Positions 34,847 through 43,983 of a stretch of 64,000 nt of DNA are shown here, piece after piece. Numbering within the stretch: the first letter of the stretch is position 1; every line of letters begins with the position of its first letter. Made by a program: the position numbers and the translations under genes. The notes beneath the pieces are model-generated. The model had not been told where the DNA came from. It did not search any database and was given only the letters and a program-made list of their open reading frames with translations. The DNA lies in contig NZ_JARXVF010000009.1 in assembly GCF_029892515.1 (NCBI RefSeq), forward strand, positions 1-64,000. Direction: 5' to 3'. Origin of the DNA: Pseudaminobacter soli (ex Li et al. 2025) (lineage in GTDB: Bacteria > Pseudomonadota > Alphaproteobacteria > Rhizobiales > Rhizobiaceae).

Positions 34847-35944
34847 ATGTTGAAAGACACCTCAACTCCTCCGGAACAGCCTGCTGAGCCGCCACTGCGC
34901 CCCGAAGCACCGGCGACCGCTTCCGACGACCGCCGGTCGTTGCGGCGTCGGCTCCGGTTGCTGCCTATACTCGCAACGCTGACCGTCGCAGGAGTGGCGG
35001 CGGCAGCCGTTTGGCTTCTGTCGCAGAACTACATGGAAAGCCCATGGACACGGGACGGAACGGTCAGAGCCTATGTCGTCACGCTGGCGCCGGAAGTGTC
35101 GGGCCGTATCACCGAGCTTGCCGTGAAGGATAACCAGTTGGTCCGGAAGGGTGACCTGCTGATGAAGATCGATCCGAGCGACTATCAGTTGGCCGTCGAA
35201 CTGGGCAAGGCGGCGGTTGATCAAGCGCAGGCCGATTTTGACAACAAGAAAGCGGAGGCCGCGCGTCGGCTCAAATTGAGCAGCCTGGCGACGACGACCG
35301 AGGAAAAGCAGACATACGTGGCCAGCGCCAACATGGCATCGGCAACCATCGAACAGGTGCGCGCCAACCTTGACCGGGCAAAGCTCAATCTGGCACGAAC
35401 GGAAATTCGCTCGCCGGTGAACGGATGGGTCACCAATCTGCTGGTCCGCCAGGGGGACTACGCCACCACGGGCCAGACAGCGCTCTCGATCGTCGATGCG
35501 GATTCTTTCTGGGTGGATGGCTATTTTGAGGAAACGGCAATTCCGCTCATCCGGGACGGCGATCCGGCCAAGATCTGGCTGCTCGGATACAAGCAGATGT
35601 TGCGGGGCCACGTCGACAGCGTAGCACACGGCATAGTTGTATCGAATGTCACCCCGGGAAAAAGCGGGCTTGCCACGGTCAACCCGGTCTTCACCTGGGT
35701 GCGCTTGGCCCAGCGGGTACCGGTGCGCGTGCATATCGATGACATTCCGCCAGATGTGCGCCTTGTCATCGGCATGACCGCGACCATCGAGGTCGAGCCG
35801 AAGGTAAGTGAGCCCGCGGCCACCAATCCAATCCCGCACGCATCCCCTCCTTCCAACGCCACAGAAGGGGGACGGCAGGATCCTGACGGTGCCGGTGCGC
35901 GGGCACCGCGACGACATTCCGCCAACCGTGGGCATCGTCATTGA
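34847..35944 (+). CDS. HlyD family membrane-fusion protein (AaeA-like)
   Basis: A 365-residue periplasmic adaptor. It has one N-terminal span (LPILATLTVAGVAAAAVWLL), the lipoyl-like strand DGTVRAYVVTLAPEVSGRIT, a coiled hairpin (QAQADFDNKKAEAARRLKLS) and ARTEIRSPVNGWVTNLLVRQ. The fold ends around IGMTATIEVEPK; the last 40 residues (SEPAATNPIPHASPPSNATE...) are unusual. They are encoded by the 172-nt tandem repeat that starts at 35716, so the original C-terminus has been replaced. It forms an exporter with the FUSC and DUF1656 proteins. Confidence 0.88.
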   Translation: MLKDTSTPPEQPAEPPLRPEAPATASDDRRSLRRRLRLLPILATLTVAGVAAAAVWLLSQNYMESPWTRDGTVRAYVVTLAPEVSGRITELAVKDNQLVRKGDLLMKIDPSDYQLAVELGKAAVDQAQADFDNKKAEAARRLKLSSLATTTEEKQTYVASANMASATIEQVRANLDRAKLNLARTEIRSPVNGWVTNLLVRQGDYATTGQTALSIVDADSFWVDGYFEETAIPLIRDGDPAKIWLLGYKQMLRGHVDSVAHGIVVSNVTPGKSGLATVNPVFTWVRLAQRVPVRVHIDDIPPDVRLVIGMTATIEVEPKVSEPAATNPIPHASPPSNATEGGRQDPDGAGARAPRRHSANRGHRH

Positions 35945-36090
35945 CATGACCGCGACCATCGAGGTCGGACCGAAGGCGAGTGACCCCGCGGCCACCAATT
36001 CAATGCCGCACGCATCCCCTCCTCGCAACCGCACAGAAGGCAGACGGCAGGACCCAGACGGTGCAGGTGCGAGAAAGCGCCACGACCTAT
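35716..36090. repeat. 172-nt tandem repeat at the end of the HlyD gene
   Basis: Sequences starting GGTACCGGTGCG (35716), GGTGCCGGTGCG (35888) and GGTGCAGGTGCG (36060) are spaced exactly 172 nt. The first two units are about 80 percent alike, sharing GACATTCCGCCA, ATGACCGCGACCATCGAGGT and CCGCGGCCACCAAT; the third is only a stub. Because 172 is not a multiple of three, the second unit is read in a new frame and adds a novel tail to the HlyD protein. Confidence 0.8.
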
Positions 36091-36635
36091 GGGCTGCCAA
36101 AGCTTTCTGCGTAAGGCTTTGCAGCGTCGCGGCCAACCCGATCATATTATCATCGACGTCAGTCAGACGGACCGAGAAGCAATCATTGCCTGCGATGGCG
36201 ATAGCCGGCTGCGAGATCGATCGCGACGATCGCTGAAGCCAATCAGCATCCGGCAACGCCAATATCTCAACAACCGCGTCGAGCAGGATCAGCAGCGCGT
36301 CGGCGACACTGGCTCATGACAGCCTTTCGGAACGTGCCGACCGCCCTGCAAGCCGTGGAATGGCTCCAGTTCGGCCACTTGGCATCGCCCCGGTGGATCG
36401 ACAGTTGCAAACAGATCTCAATAGCAAGCTATTGATATATTTGACTTATTACCCATCCTGCGCTATTGGAGCCGCATCGGGGAGTAGCAACCGCCCGCAA
36501 GCGGGAGCGCGTCAACATGCTCGCGGCTGCCGCGTGGCGCGCTCGGACAGTCTTTGACTGGCTCTGCAAGACCGAGGTCCATCAGCCTCTGGCGATTGGC
36601 TTCGCGCCAGCGCCTTCCCGGAGCCAAGAACCGCC
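36091..36635. other. Intergenic stretch
   Basis: Beyond the tandem repeat there is no convincing gene. An AT-rich segment at 36420-36465 (around TTGATATATTTGACTTATTAC) is a plausible promoter region for the CDF transporter gene, but I cannot define its boxes. Confidence 0.35.
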
Positions 36636-38003
36636 ATGCAAAAAGACAAAGAGCGCGTTGCGCTGATCTCGATGCTATCGAGCGCCTCGCTCGCCATTGG
36701 GAAGTTCGCCATCGGCTTCATGACGGGCAGCATCGGCTTGATCTCGGAAGGTGTTCATTCCTCGTCCGACTTCGTTGCCACCCTGGTCACCTGGTGGGCC
36801 GTTCGCGTCAGTGGCAAGCCGGCGGATGACGCGCATCATTACGGCTACGGCAAGGTGGAGAGCGTGGCCGCCCTCTTTGAGGTTGTCCTGCTTCTGGGGG
36901 CTGCGGGCTGGATTGCCTATGTGGCCCTCAGGCGCCTGTTCAGCGAGCCGCATCAGATCGAGGCAGCCCCGGTCGCCATCGCCGTCCTGGTGGTGTCCAT
37001 TGTCGTCGACCTCTGGCGGGTGCGGGCTTTACGGCGGGTCGCCAAAGCGACAGGCAGTCCGGCGCTCGCGGCAGATGCCCTGCATTTTCTCTCGGACATG
37101 TTGGCCTCCTGTGTGGTGCTGGTGGGCATGGTGTTCGTGACACTCGGCTATTGGTCAGCAGACGCGATGGCCGCCTTGATAGTGGCAGGGTTTATTGTCG
37201 TGGCAGCGCTCAAACTCGGCCGCCAGGCCTTTGCGTCACTCGTTGATGCCGCGCCGGAGGGTGCGAGTGCGGCCGTAACAGCCGCGGTGACCGGGGTGCC
37301 GCACGTCATGGCTGTGGAGCGGACACGAGTGCGCTTGGCAGGGGCGACACCTTTCGTCGATCTTTTAATCGCGGTCAGCCGGGCGCTGCCGCTTGATCAT
37401 GTGGCAGACGTCAAGTCGCAGGTCGTTCTGGCTGTGCATGGGCAACTGCCAAACGCCGAAGTGACCGTGGAAACGATAGCCAGGGCCGATGACGACGAGA
37501 GCATCGAGACCCAGGTTCGTGTGATTGCGGCCAACCAAGGCGCGGCAATTCATAGGCTGACGGTTCAGCGGATGGATGGGCGGCTGTCGATCAGCCTCGA
37601 TATCGAAGTGGATGCCGATCTAAGTGTCGATGAAGCGCATGCGGTTGCCAGTGATCTGGAGACTGCCATTCGCGCGGAGCTCGGGGGCGACACGGAGATT
37701 GACACGCACATCGAGCCCAAGGCGGCCGAATGGCTGGATGGCGGCGAGGCATCCAGCGAAGATCGACGCCTCATAGAGCAATCTCTGATCCAAGCGGCAA
37801 AGCAGGGTGGCGTCGTCGATGACGTTCACAACGTCCGTATCCGCAATACCAGCATCGGCCTGATCGTCAATTTCCATTGTCGCCTTCCACCTCGCATGTC
37901 CGTCACGGAGGCGCACACTGCCGTTGACCAATTGGAGCGGACTGTTCGTGCGCTCCATCCGAACGTAGGCCGCGTGATTGGTCATGCGGAACCGTCGGTT
38001 TGA
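36636..38003 (+). CDS. Cation diffusion facilitator (CDF) with extended C-terminus
   Basis: A 455-residue metal/H antiporter. The first 210 residues hold six spans with the metal-site motifs EGVHSSSDF and ADALHFLSDML (H-x-x-x-D type) and the cytoplasmic HHYGYGKVES. The remaining about 240 residues contain three consecutive ZT_dimer-like blocks (VERTRVRLAGATPFVDLLIA; IHRLTVQRMDGRLSISLDIE; DVHNVRIRNTSIGLIVNFHC), where most CDF proteins have one. It probably exports Fe, Zn, Co or Mn; the metal cannot be told. The ribosome site is weak. Confidence 0.88.
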   Translation: MQKDKERVALISMLSSASLAIGKFAIGFMTGSIGLISEGVHSSSDFVATLVTWWAVRVSGKPADDAHHYGYGKVESVAALFEVVLLLGAAGWIAYVALRRLFSEPHQIEAAPVAIAVLVVSIVVDLWRVRALRRVAKATGSPALAADALHFLSDMLASCVVLVGMVFVTLGYWSADAMAALIVAGFIVVAALKLGRQAFASLVDAAPEGASAAVTAAVTGVPHVMAVERTRVRLAGATPFVDLLIAVSRALPLDHVADVKSQVVLAVHGQLPNAEVTVETIARADDDESIETQVRVIAANQGAAIHRLTVQRMDGRLSISLDIEVDADLSVDEAHAVASDLETAIRAELGGDTEIDTHIEPKAAEWLDGGEASSEDRRLIEQSLIQAAKQGGVVDDVHNVRIRNTSIGLIVNFHCRLPPRMSVTEAHTAVDQLERTVRALHPNVGRVIGHAEPSV

Positions 38004-38372
38004 CTTCCAGACGGCGTGGGAAATTTCGCCCGCATCTGCGCTTGCCCAAAGCGCCTGATGCCACACGGCCTAGCGCATAAAGGCCGCAGCCGACCCACCA
38101 GCGTCCCACTTGAACCCGGTCCTGCATGAGAGCACTTTTGCTTTATGGCACACCGCATCACTGTTCTGCCTTCGCACGTGGTCGTGAGCGCCGCGATGGC
38201 TTCTACCGCACCGTCTCCCCTTCACAGTTCAATTCGGTCTGATTGATCAAGACATCATGGAAGCGCACAGCGAGGCGGTCGTCCAGACATCCGAGCAGAT
38301 AGGGTCGCGACCCATGCTCGCGCAGCCCGCAAGCAACACGCGGCTGGCAAGGGATGGCGTTGCTGACGATAC
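38004..38372. other. Intergenic stretch between convergent genes
   Basis: There is no gene with family features. Short frames on both strands look like chance. No clear terminator hairpin was found. Confidence 0.35.
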
Positions 38373-39125
38373 TCAGCGTGCGATTGGATCGATGTAGAAC
38401 GTTGTCTTTCCACGTGGGCAGGCATCTGTGCCAATCAGTCGTCGATATTCGGCCACGGGAACACCGTAGCTGCCGTTCGTCCGCTGGATCAGGCCCTCAC
38501 GGTTGCGAATAATGATCTCGCCGCGGCTGGCGCGGATCAGGCTCTCCCCTTCAAGGATGTGAAGTCCGAGCGTTACTCCCGGACGCTGCACCCCCAGCAT
38601 GACCGCCAGAACCTCATGTGTGAGCACGAGCGTGTCGCCTTTGACCCGGTCGTGGCATCTGAGCAGCATGCGCGCCAAGCGCTCCTCGAACTTGGAGCGG
38701 ACATTCGAGAGTGCGCAGTAAGTGGCTTGAATGTAGAGGCTCTGGGCGTAACGGAGGAGAAGATTGCGCAACTGGGTGCTCCGCGAGACCGCCAACGTCA
38801 GGGCGGCGACGGGCACCTGAAGCCCCTCTCCAGCCATCTGCATGAAACATTCATGCGCCGCGCACTCGTCCCCGAGCACAGCGGCAGCTCCAGTCATGCC
38901 TTCATAGCCGATCAGGCCGACCTCCACATCGCGCCCTTTTGGCATTCTGGCCACGATTGTGGCGATTCCCGCCTCCAGGAAATAGATGAACTCAATCGGC
39001 CGCCCGCGACGCTCTAGGTTCATGCGAAAAGGAAGCTTGACGCGCTCCATGTGACCTTCAAGAAGTCGAAGCTCGTTCTGGCTCATGCTGCGCAGGAGAA
39101 TATTGTTATAGCCGTCTCGATACAT
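38373..39125 (-). CDS. Crp/Fnr family transcriptional regulator
   Basis: A 250-residue regulator with an N-terminal cyclic-nucleotide-binding fold (RVKLPFRMNLERRGRPIEFI, FLEAGIATIVARM, VEVGLIGYEGMTGAAAVLG) and a C-terminal helix-turn-helix (LTHEVLAVMLGVQRPGVTLG). No Cys cluster like that of Fnr is visible. ATG 39125 is preferred because GGAGG lies six bases upstream on the minus strand; an in-frame ATG at 39194 has no such site. Such regulators in rhizobia often respond to stress or oxygen signals. Confidence 0.88.
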   Translation of the reverse strand: MYRDGYNNILLRSMSQNELRLLEGHMERVKLPFRMNLERRGRPIEFIYFLEAGIATIVARMPKGRDVEVGLIGYEGMTGAAAVLGDECAAHECFMQMAGEGLQVPVAALTLAVSRSTQLRNLLLRYAQSLYIQATYCALSNVRSKFEERLARMLLRCHDRVKGDTLVLTHEVLAVMLGVQRPGVTLGLHILEGESLIRASRGEIIIRNREGLIQRTNGSYGVPVAEYRRLIGTDACPRGKTTFYIDPIAR

Positions 39126-39574
39126 GGAATTCCTCCATGCATTACAAATTGCCTTGCCTCTCAATGCTTCTGGTGACGGCCGGTTTAGAGCCACAAAACA
39201 AGATTAACTGAGAAATTGTTTTCGACAATATCTTTGTTCTTTTATTTCGCTTGTTAGCGCCTGCTCCGCTCGACACGTGTGCCTGGAAAAGCTCGCGTGC
39301 CCCTGGCATCCCGACGACAGAACCGTCAAATGGACTTTGCCGTCTAGCGCGTTTCCCAGAAGTTGCGAGCCGTGCAACCGGACACGTATTGGGCCGAGTG
39401 AGGGGCTCAGAGGTGTGCGACGCGGCAGCGCTGCAATACGGGCAATCTGAACCAAGCTTTCCGAAAGGCAGAGGTTTTTCTGGATCACAAACTCGACCGA
39501 TTGCCGTATGATGATGGGGTGCTGCCCGACCCGCGCCTAAGACGGTGCGTTCTTCGCGCGTAACGGCGAGCCCC
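39126..39574. other. Intergenic stretch
   Basis: No gene is visible. The AT-rich part just upstream of the crp-type gene (39200-39250) presumably contains its promoter; it includes ATTGTTTTCGACAAT, an imperfect dyad that might be an operator. Confidence 0.4.
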
Positions 39575-39799
39575 TTATCTAGGTGTGGCGTTGCTCACCA
39601 CCCAGAAATGACGATCCAGTACCAGGGTCAGGTCGGCTTCGTCGGTCACCCCCTCCTGAAACTTGCGGATCAGAAGCTTGGCCGCTTCGCAACTCAGCGC
39701 GGGGCTGGCCGACGGCTTGCGCAGGCCAGCCTGGAGAACGCGTTCGATCATCTCGATATCGCTTGGCGAAAGATACTGCTGATGACTGCCGGAAGACAT
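39575..39799 (-). CDS. Hypothetical protein
   Basis: A 74-residue protein starting MSSGSHQQYLSPSDIEMIER and ending LVLDRHFWVVSNATPR. GGGGAGGT lies six bases before ATG 39799 on the minus strand, which is preferred over the in-frame ATG at 39880. The middle (AAKLLIRKFQEGVTDEADLT) is helical. I do not know the family; the sequence looks like a genuine small cytoplasmic protein. Confidence 0.6.
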   Translation of the reverse strand: MSSGSHQQYLSPSDIEMIERVLQAGLRKPSASPALSCEAAKLLIRKFQEGVTDEADLTLVLDRHFWVVSNATPR

Positions 39800-40384
39800 G
39801 CGGTGACCTCCCCTGCTTAGCGGAATTCCCCGGCTGAACATCGACAGCGCCCTCAACTCCGCCGCCGACAGGTTCACCATCCGATATCGGGCGCGCCGCG
39901 TCTAGACAAATGTCTCAAATTGTACCGACTCCGCGCCGGACGTCTTTGGGCTCCGATCGAGGCAAAGAAATGCGGTGCTGTGCCGGGGCCTCGCGCTTTG
40001 GCGGCGGTGGCGCTTCGGTGCGCGCAGCTGATCTCCGCCGATACCGGCACCATGAATACGTTGCCGATGCAGGCTATTGGCGCGATTAACCTCCACACAT
40101 TCTTGCGCGCCCCGTACACGACACTCGGGTCCGGCGACATTGTTCCTTTGGGGCGTTCGCGGCATTGCTCGCGCGATGGCGTGAGTTGACCCAACCGAGC
40201 GTCTTACGTTTAACGCTTCCTGCCTGATGAGGCATCGGCCAAGTCCGCCATAACCGGGCGTTGCTGCCGAAACTCAACTTAATCAGGGCTGCCATCGCAC
40301 TATCAGGCGCGGATGTGTGGAGCGAGAATATCTCGCTCTCGTTTGGCTGCAACCATAAGAAAACCGCTAAGGACCATTTGGCTT
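39800..40384. other. Intergenic stretch
   Basis: Overlapping frames on both strands have no start signals or family resemblance. It may hold degraded DNA next to the duplicated block that begins about 40385. Confidence 0.4.
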
Positions 40385-40474
40385 CATTAGAGCCAACATT
40401 GACGCTTCGAGTGCCCGCTCTAGAACTCACCAGGATCAGTCTTTGTCCTGACAAAAGTGGGGACACTGTTTGCG

Positions 40475-40741
40475 ATGACCAATACCGTGGCAACGCCGAT
40501 CACTGAGGAACCCCGAAGTAATGCGCCAGGTCCCGGCTTGATTTGGAATCCGGGCAGTCCGTGCCGTATGGGATCGGAACAGAACTATATGGGGGAAGCG
40601 CCGATCCATCGTGTCGCTGTCGACGGCTCTTGGATGGACCGGACGCCCGCAACGAATCGCCCGTTCCTCAGCAGGTGCTGGACCTTCAAATTCGGGGCAA
40701 ACTGGCGTCGTCCCTATGGCCCGCGCGCCGCCCGACAATGA
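40475..40741 (+). pseudogene. Internally deleted, truncated copy of the FGE gene
   Basis: The frame starts MTNTVATPITEEPRSNAPGP and follows the FGE gene at 19343 through GSEQNYMGEAPIHRVAVDG and SWMDRTPATNRPF. It then skips about 46 codons, resumes at FKFGANWRRPYGP, and stops. The catalytic C-terminal Cys region is gone. DNA similarity next resumes with the sequence just upstream of the DUF4239 gene, so the rest of FGE and the entire sulfatase gene have been deleted. Confidence 0.85.
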
Positions 40742-40873
40742 CAGCTTACCTTGAAATTTCACGATCCCAAGCGGCACGCCTTGGAGGATTGATCGCTGCT
40801 TCTCGAGCCCATGGCTTCGCCCTAGCGTATCTGCCGACGGAGCGGGATGAGGAATTCTAACAGGGCTTGTCTC

Positions 40874-41650
40874 ATGTTCGATCTGTCAAACTATTCGCTT
40901 CCAACGATCTTTCTGGCCGGTTTCGCCGCAATTTTGGCGGCAATCGAATTTGGCCATTGGCTTGGTGCACGCGTCGGTGATCGGGGTGATGACAACGTGC
41001 CCACTCTGGAAGGGGCAATGATCGGTCTGCTGGCGTTGATGTTCGGCTTTACATTTGCCTTGGCGCTCACGCGCTTTGACGCTCGACGCACTGCCGTTTT
41101 GGCCGAAGCCAACGCAATCAGCACGACGGCGCTGCGTGCTCGCCTGTTGCCCGAACCACATCGTAAGGAGGTATTGGGACTGTTGAAGGACTACGTGAAA
41201 ATCCGGCTCGACGTGACCCAGCGTCAACTGACGCAAGCCGAATGGGCGGCGGCGATCGATAGATCGAACGCGATTCAGGAGAAACTCTGGCAACAGGCAA
41301 TGGCGATAGCCGCGTCCGATACCGGCATGGTGCCTACAGGCCTGTTCATCCTGGCCCTCAATGAGACGATCGACGATCAGGCAAGGCGACTGAGCGCGCA
41401 ACGCAGTCGCGTACCGAACGTAGTTCAACTGACGCTGTTCGGCATCGCCGTCGTCGCGAGTGGGTTCGCCGGTTACGCAACCGGGGTTAAAGTCCGGCGC
41501 TCTCGGATTCCGGTTTATGTCATGGGCCTGTTGGTCTGTTGCGTCCTAGTCGTAATCCTCGACCTCGACAGACCAGGAGCCGGGTTCATTGAAGCGAGCC
41601 AGCAACCGATGATCGATGCAGCCGCCAGCCTTGCCGCAATTTCCGAGTAG
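40874..41650 (+). CDS. DUF4239 (bestrophin-like) membrane protein, copy 2
   Basis: A 258-residue paralogue of the protein at 22338, differing at about 13 positions by eye (for example NEVLGLLQNYVK against KEVLGLLKDYVK). All spans and the DLDRPGAGFIEASQQPM ending are kept and there is no frameshift, so it remains under selection or is a recent copy. ATG 40874 matches the GTG of copy 1; the upstream AGGAG is AGGGC here, so translation may be weaker. Confidence 0.83.
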   Translation: MFDLSNYSLPTIFLAGFAAILAAIEFGHWLGARVGDRGDDNVPTLEGAMIGLLALMFGFTFALALTRFDARRTAVLAEANAISTTALRARLLPEPHRKEVLGLLKDYVKIRLDVTQRQLTQAEWAAAIDRSNAIQEKLWQQAMAIAASDTGMVPTGLFILALNETIDDQARRLSAQRSRVPNVVQLTLFGIAVVASGFAGYATGVKVRRSRIPVYVMGLLVCCVLVVILDLDRPGAGFIEASQQPMIDAAASLAAISE

Positions 41651-41751
41651 GTGCCTGTATCACCTACATCGGCTGCACTCCTGCAGTGACTCTTGGCGCC
41701 GCGAAAAGCTGGGGCTTTTTCTTTGGGGTGGCCTGCCACCCGAGGGTGACG

Positions 41752-42123
41752 CTACACCTTTGACTTCCGCCAACCAGCCAGCCACGCCTCCCACTGCGAG
41801 CAGAACCAGCGTTCCCCGCGTGCGGCGTTTATGCGAGTTGCCGCGTAATATGCCTGGCCTGGCATGTGATAGATCCGCTCGCCGCGGTCATTGATGTTCC
41901 CCTTGATGTTGCATCCTGCCTCGCGGATTACTGATTGGCTTGCCACGGATGAGCCATAGGTATGGACGCGCGGAAGTGTCCATTTCTCGTCCGCAAGAAC
42001 GTAGGCACCGGACGCAGCCGCCAGCATCGTTAAAACAATTGGAAGGCGAGCCCTAAGAAGTGAACGCCACCACGGCACTCGCCTTCGTTGCGGTTTGAAG
42101 CGAAATAGCTCGCCCACCAACAT
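41752..42123 (-). CDS. Sunset-domain protein (ExoI/nuclease-tail type)
   Basis: A 123-residue protein with one N-terminal span (LPIVLTMLAAASGAYVLA) and a C-terminal sunset domain: GCNIKGNINDRGERIYHMPG, QAYYAATRINAARGERWFCS and EAWLAGWRKSKV, with two conserved Cys. The domain is found alone and at the end of secreted nucleases in rhizobia; its role is unknown. The protein is probably anchored in the inner membrane facing the periplasm. Confidence 0.82.
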   Translation of the reverse strand: MLVGELFRFKPQRRRVPWWRSLLRARLPIVLTMLAAASGAYVLADEKWTLPRVHTYGSSVASQSVIREAGCNIKGNINDRGERIYHMPGQAYYAATRINAARGERWFCSQWEAWLAGWRKSKV

Positions 42124-42609
42124 CCCCCATCAGAGCGGCCGTGATGTTCTCACAGACCGTAAAGCAGGGCAAATCCATCAATCGTGACCGGCTGAAGACG
42201 GTCGTGGCCGAATTCAACACAATGTTGGATTTACTGCCGTTGGCCTCGTGTGCGGACAGGTGCGGACACCATCTTTCCGCGATGCACGACGATTTGAGTT
42301 GCAATGCGAAAGGACTATAGCCGCCGCCAATGCTTTCGGCTCGGTCGATCTCTGCCCTACCCGACGCCCCTTGGGACTGGCTGCTTCGCGGGTCTTCGTC
42401 AGCCCCAATGGCCTTGCAGCCAGTTCAGTCCGGCCTCGGTGATTATCAGTGCCTCACTTCCATGATGGTTCACGCCAATTGTACAGCCTCCTCCAATCGA
42501 GAGAGTGAATTATTATCTTCAATACGTCTAATTTTAAGCGTTTCGACAATTCAAATTGAATGCATCTGTGGTCCAATGCACGCTGTATTCTAGCGAGGAA
42601 GGGCATCGC
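42124..42609. other. Intergenic stretch
   Basis: No gene was recognised. The final AT-rich 100 bases (42500-42600, including TTATTATCTTCAATACG) likely contain the promoter of the TadG-like gene. Confidence 0.4.
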
Positions 42610-43836
42610 ATGCTCAGGCGTTTCTGGAATTCACAGGACGGCAACTTCGCCGTAATGCTAGCGATCACATCTGTTCCCGTTTTGGCGGTGGTAGGTGGCG
42701 CACTTGATGTAGCCAATACATACGCCAAGGCATCGAAACTGCAGAATTCTCTTGATGCGACCGCTTTGGCCATCGCCTCAAATTACTCTCCTGACATGGC
42801 TGCCGCTGATATGAATCAGCAGGGCAAGGATATTCTTGCCGCCAATTTTTTCGGGGAAAATGCCCAAGACGCAGATCTGCAGGCAAGCGGTGCTCTGTCT
42901 AACTTCAAGGTCGAGGTCGATCCGACGCAAGACACAGTCAATGTGTCGTCGAAGATCGTCAGCCCCAGCTTCCTGCGCGGCTTCCCCGACTGGAGGGTTA
43001 CCCGATCCGCCAGCGCCCGCGTGATGGGGGGTATGCCGGCTTGCATGTTGGCACTAAACTCAAACGCCTCGGCTGCCATAAAGCTTCAGGGAAATACTGA
43101 CGTTTCGCTCAACGGATGCGTAGTTGCGTCAAACTCGAAAGCAGCGGATTCAATTTCACGTGGCGGCTCTGCCTCGTTGAAAGCGGAATGTGCCCTGGCC
43201 GTCGGCCAAACCTCGGGACTATCCGGCTCATATGCCAAACTAGCCTGCGGCACACCGCTTGAACGACAGATAGCTTCGCTTGATCCATTGCGCAACGTTA
43301 ACCCACCGACTGATGGATGCAGTGGTAAGAACTTTCCGACCGGAGGAGGAACAAAGAACCTCTCGCCGGGCGTTTATTGCGGCGAGAAATTTGATGGGAC
43401 CATCACACTTGCGGCGGGGACCTACGTCCTCCGGGACACCTCGATAAAGCTCACCGGCAGTGGAAGCTTGACCGGGCAAGGTGTCACCATCTTCCTCCTG
43501 GGCAGTTCGGGCATGACCGTCAACGCAAACCAGACGGTTAACCTGTCCCCTCCGACTTCCGGACCCTACGCTGGCATCACCATCTTTCAGGGACGGGACA
43601 ATACCCAGGAATTGAAGATCAACGGTGGCTCGGCATCTAAGCTCAGCGGCTTCGTCTACGCACCGAACGCCCACATCTTCTTCGCCGGAAACTCCGCCTC
43701 CGGTTCTTCCGACTGCCTTCGCCTGGTCGGTGACACCATCGAGATGACCGGAAGTTCGGCCATCCAGTCCGATTGCAAGGCGCAGCTTGGCGGGCGGACG
43801 ATGACGGCAGGCCGATTCTTGGCGCTGGTTCAATAG
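42610..43836 (+). CDS. TadE/TadG-like pilus-assembly (Flp-type) exported protein
   Basis: A 408-residue protein. The first 40 residues are the TadE/TadG N-terminal pattern (RRFWNSQDGNFAVMLAITSV, VVGGALDVANTYAKASKLQN, SLDATALAIA), a membrane anchor preceded by a short positive segment. The rest is a Ser/Gly-rich extracytoplasmic domain with beta-rich motifs (ITLAAGTYVLRDTSIKLTGS; SLTGQGVTIFLLGSSGMTV) and several Cys. Most such genes lie in tad loci; none of the other tad genes is nearby. ATG 42610 follows GAGGAAGGG, so the longer frame is not used. Confidence 0.82.
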   Translation: MLRRFWNSQDGNFAVMLAITSVPVLAVVGGALDVANTYAKASKLQNSLDATALAIASNYSPDMAAADMNQQGKDILAANFFGENAQDADLQASGALSNFKVEVDPTQDTVNVSSKIVSPSFLRGFPDWRVTRSASARVMGGMPACMLALNSNASAAIKLQGNTDVSLNGCVVASNSKAADSISRGGSASLKAECALAVGQTSGLSGSYAKLACGTPLERQIASLDPLRNVNPPTDGCSGKNFPTGGGTKNLSPGVYCGEKFDGTITLAAGTYVLRDTSIKLTGSGSLTGQGVTIFLLGSSGMTVNANQTVNLSPPTSGPYAGITIFQGRDNTQELKINGGSASKLSGFVYAPNAHIFFAGNSASGSSDCLRLVGDTIEMTGSSAIQSDCKAQLGGRTMTAGRFLALVQ

Positions 43837-43983
43837 CCAACCAGCGTTCGCAGTCACCGCCTCAAGCAAGGCTGGCGTCACTTCTCGCCAGCCTCATCGC
43901 CAACCTGCCGGAACGCCCTGTTCTACCCGCCCGGGACCGTAGTGGCCGCTGGTAGCTTGGCCGTGACGCGCTCCGTTTGTCGT

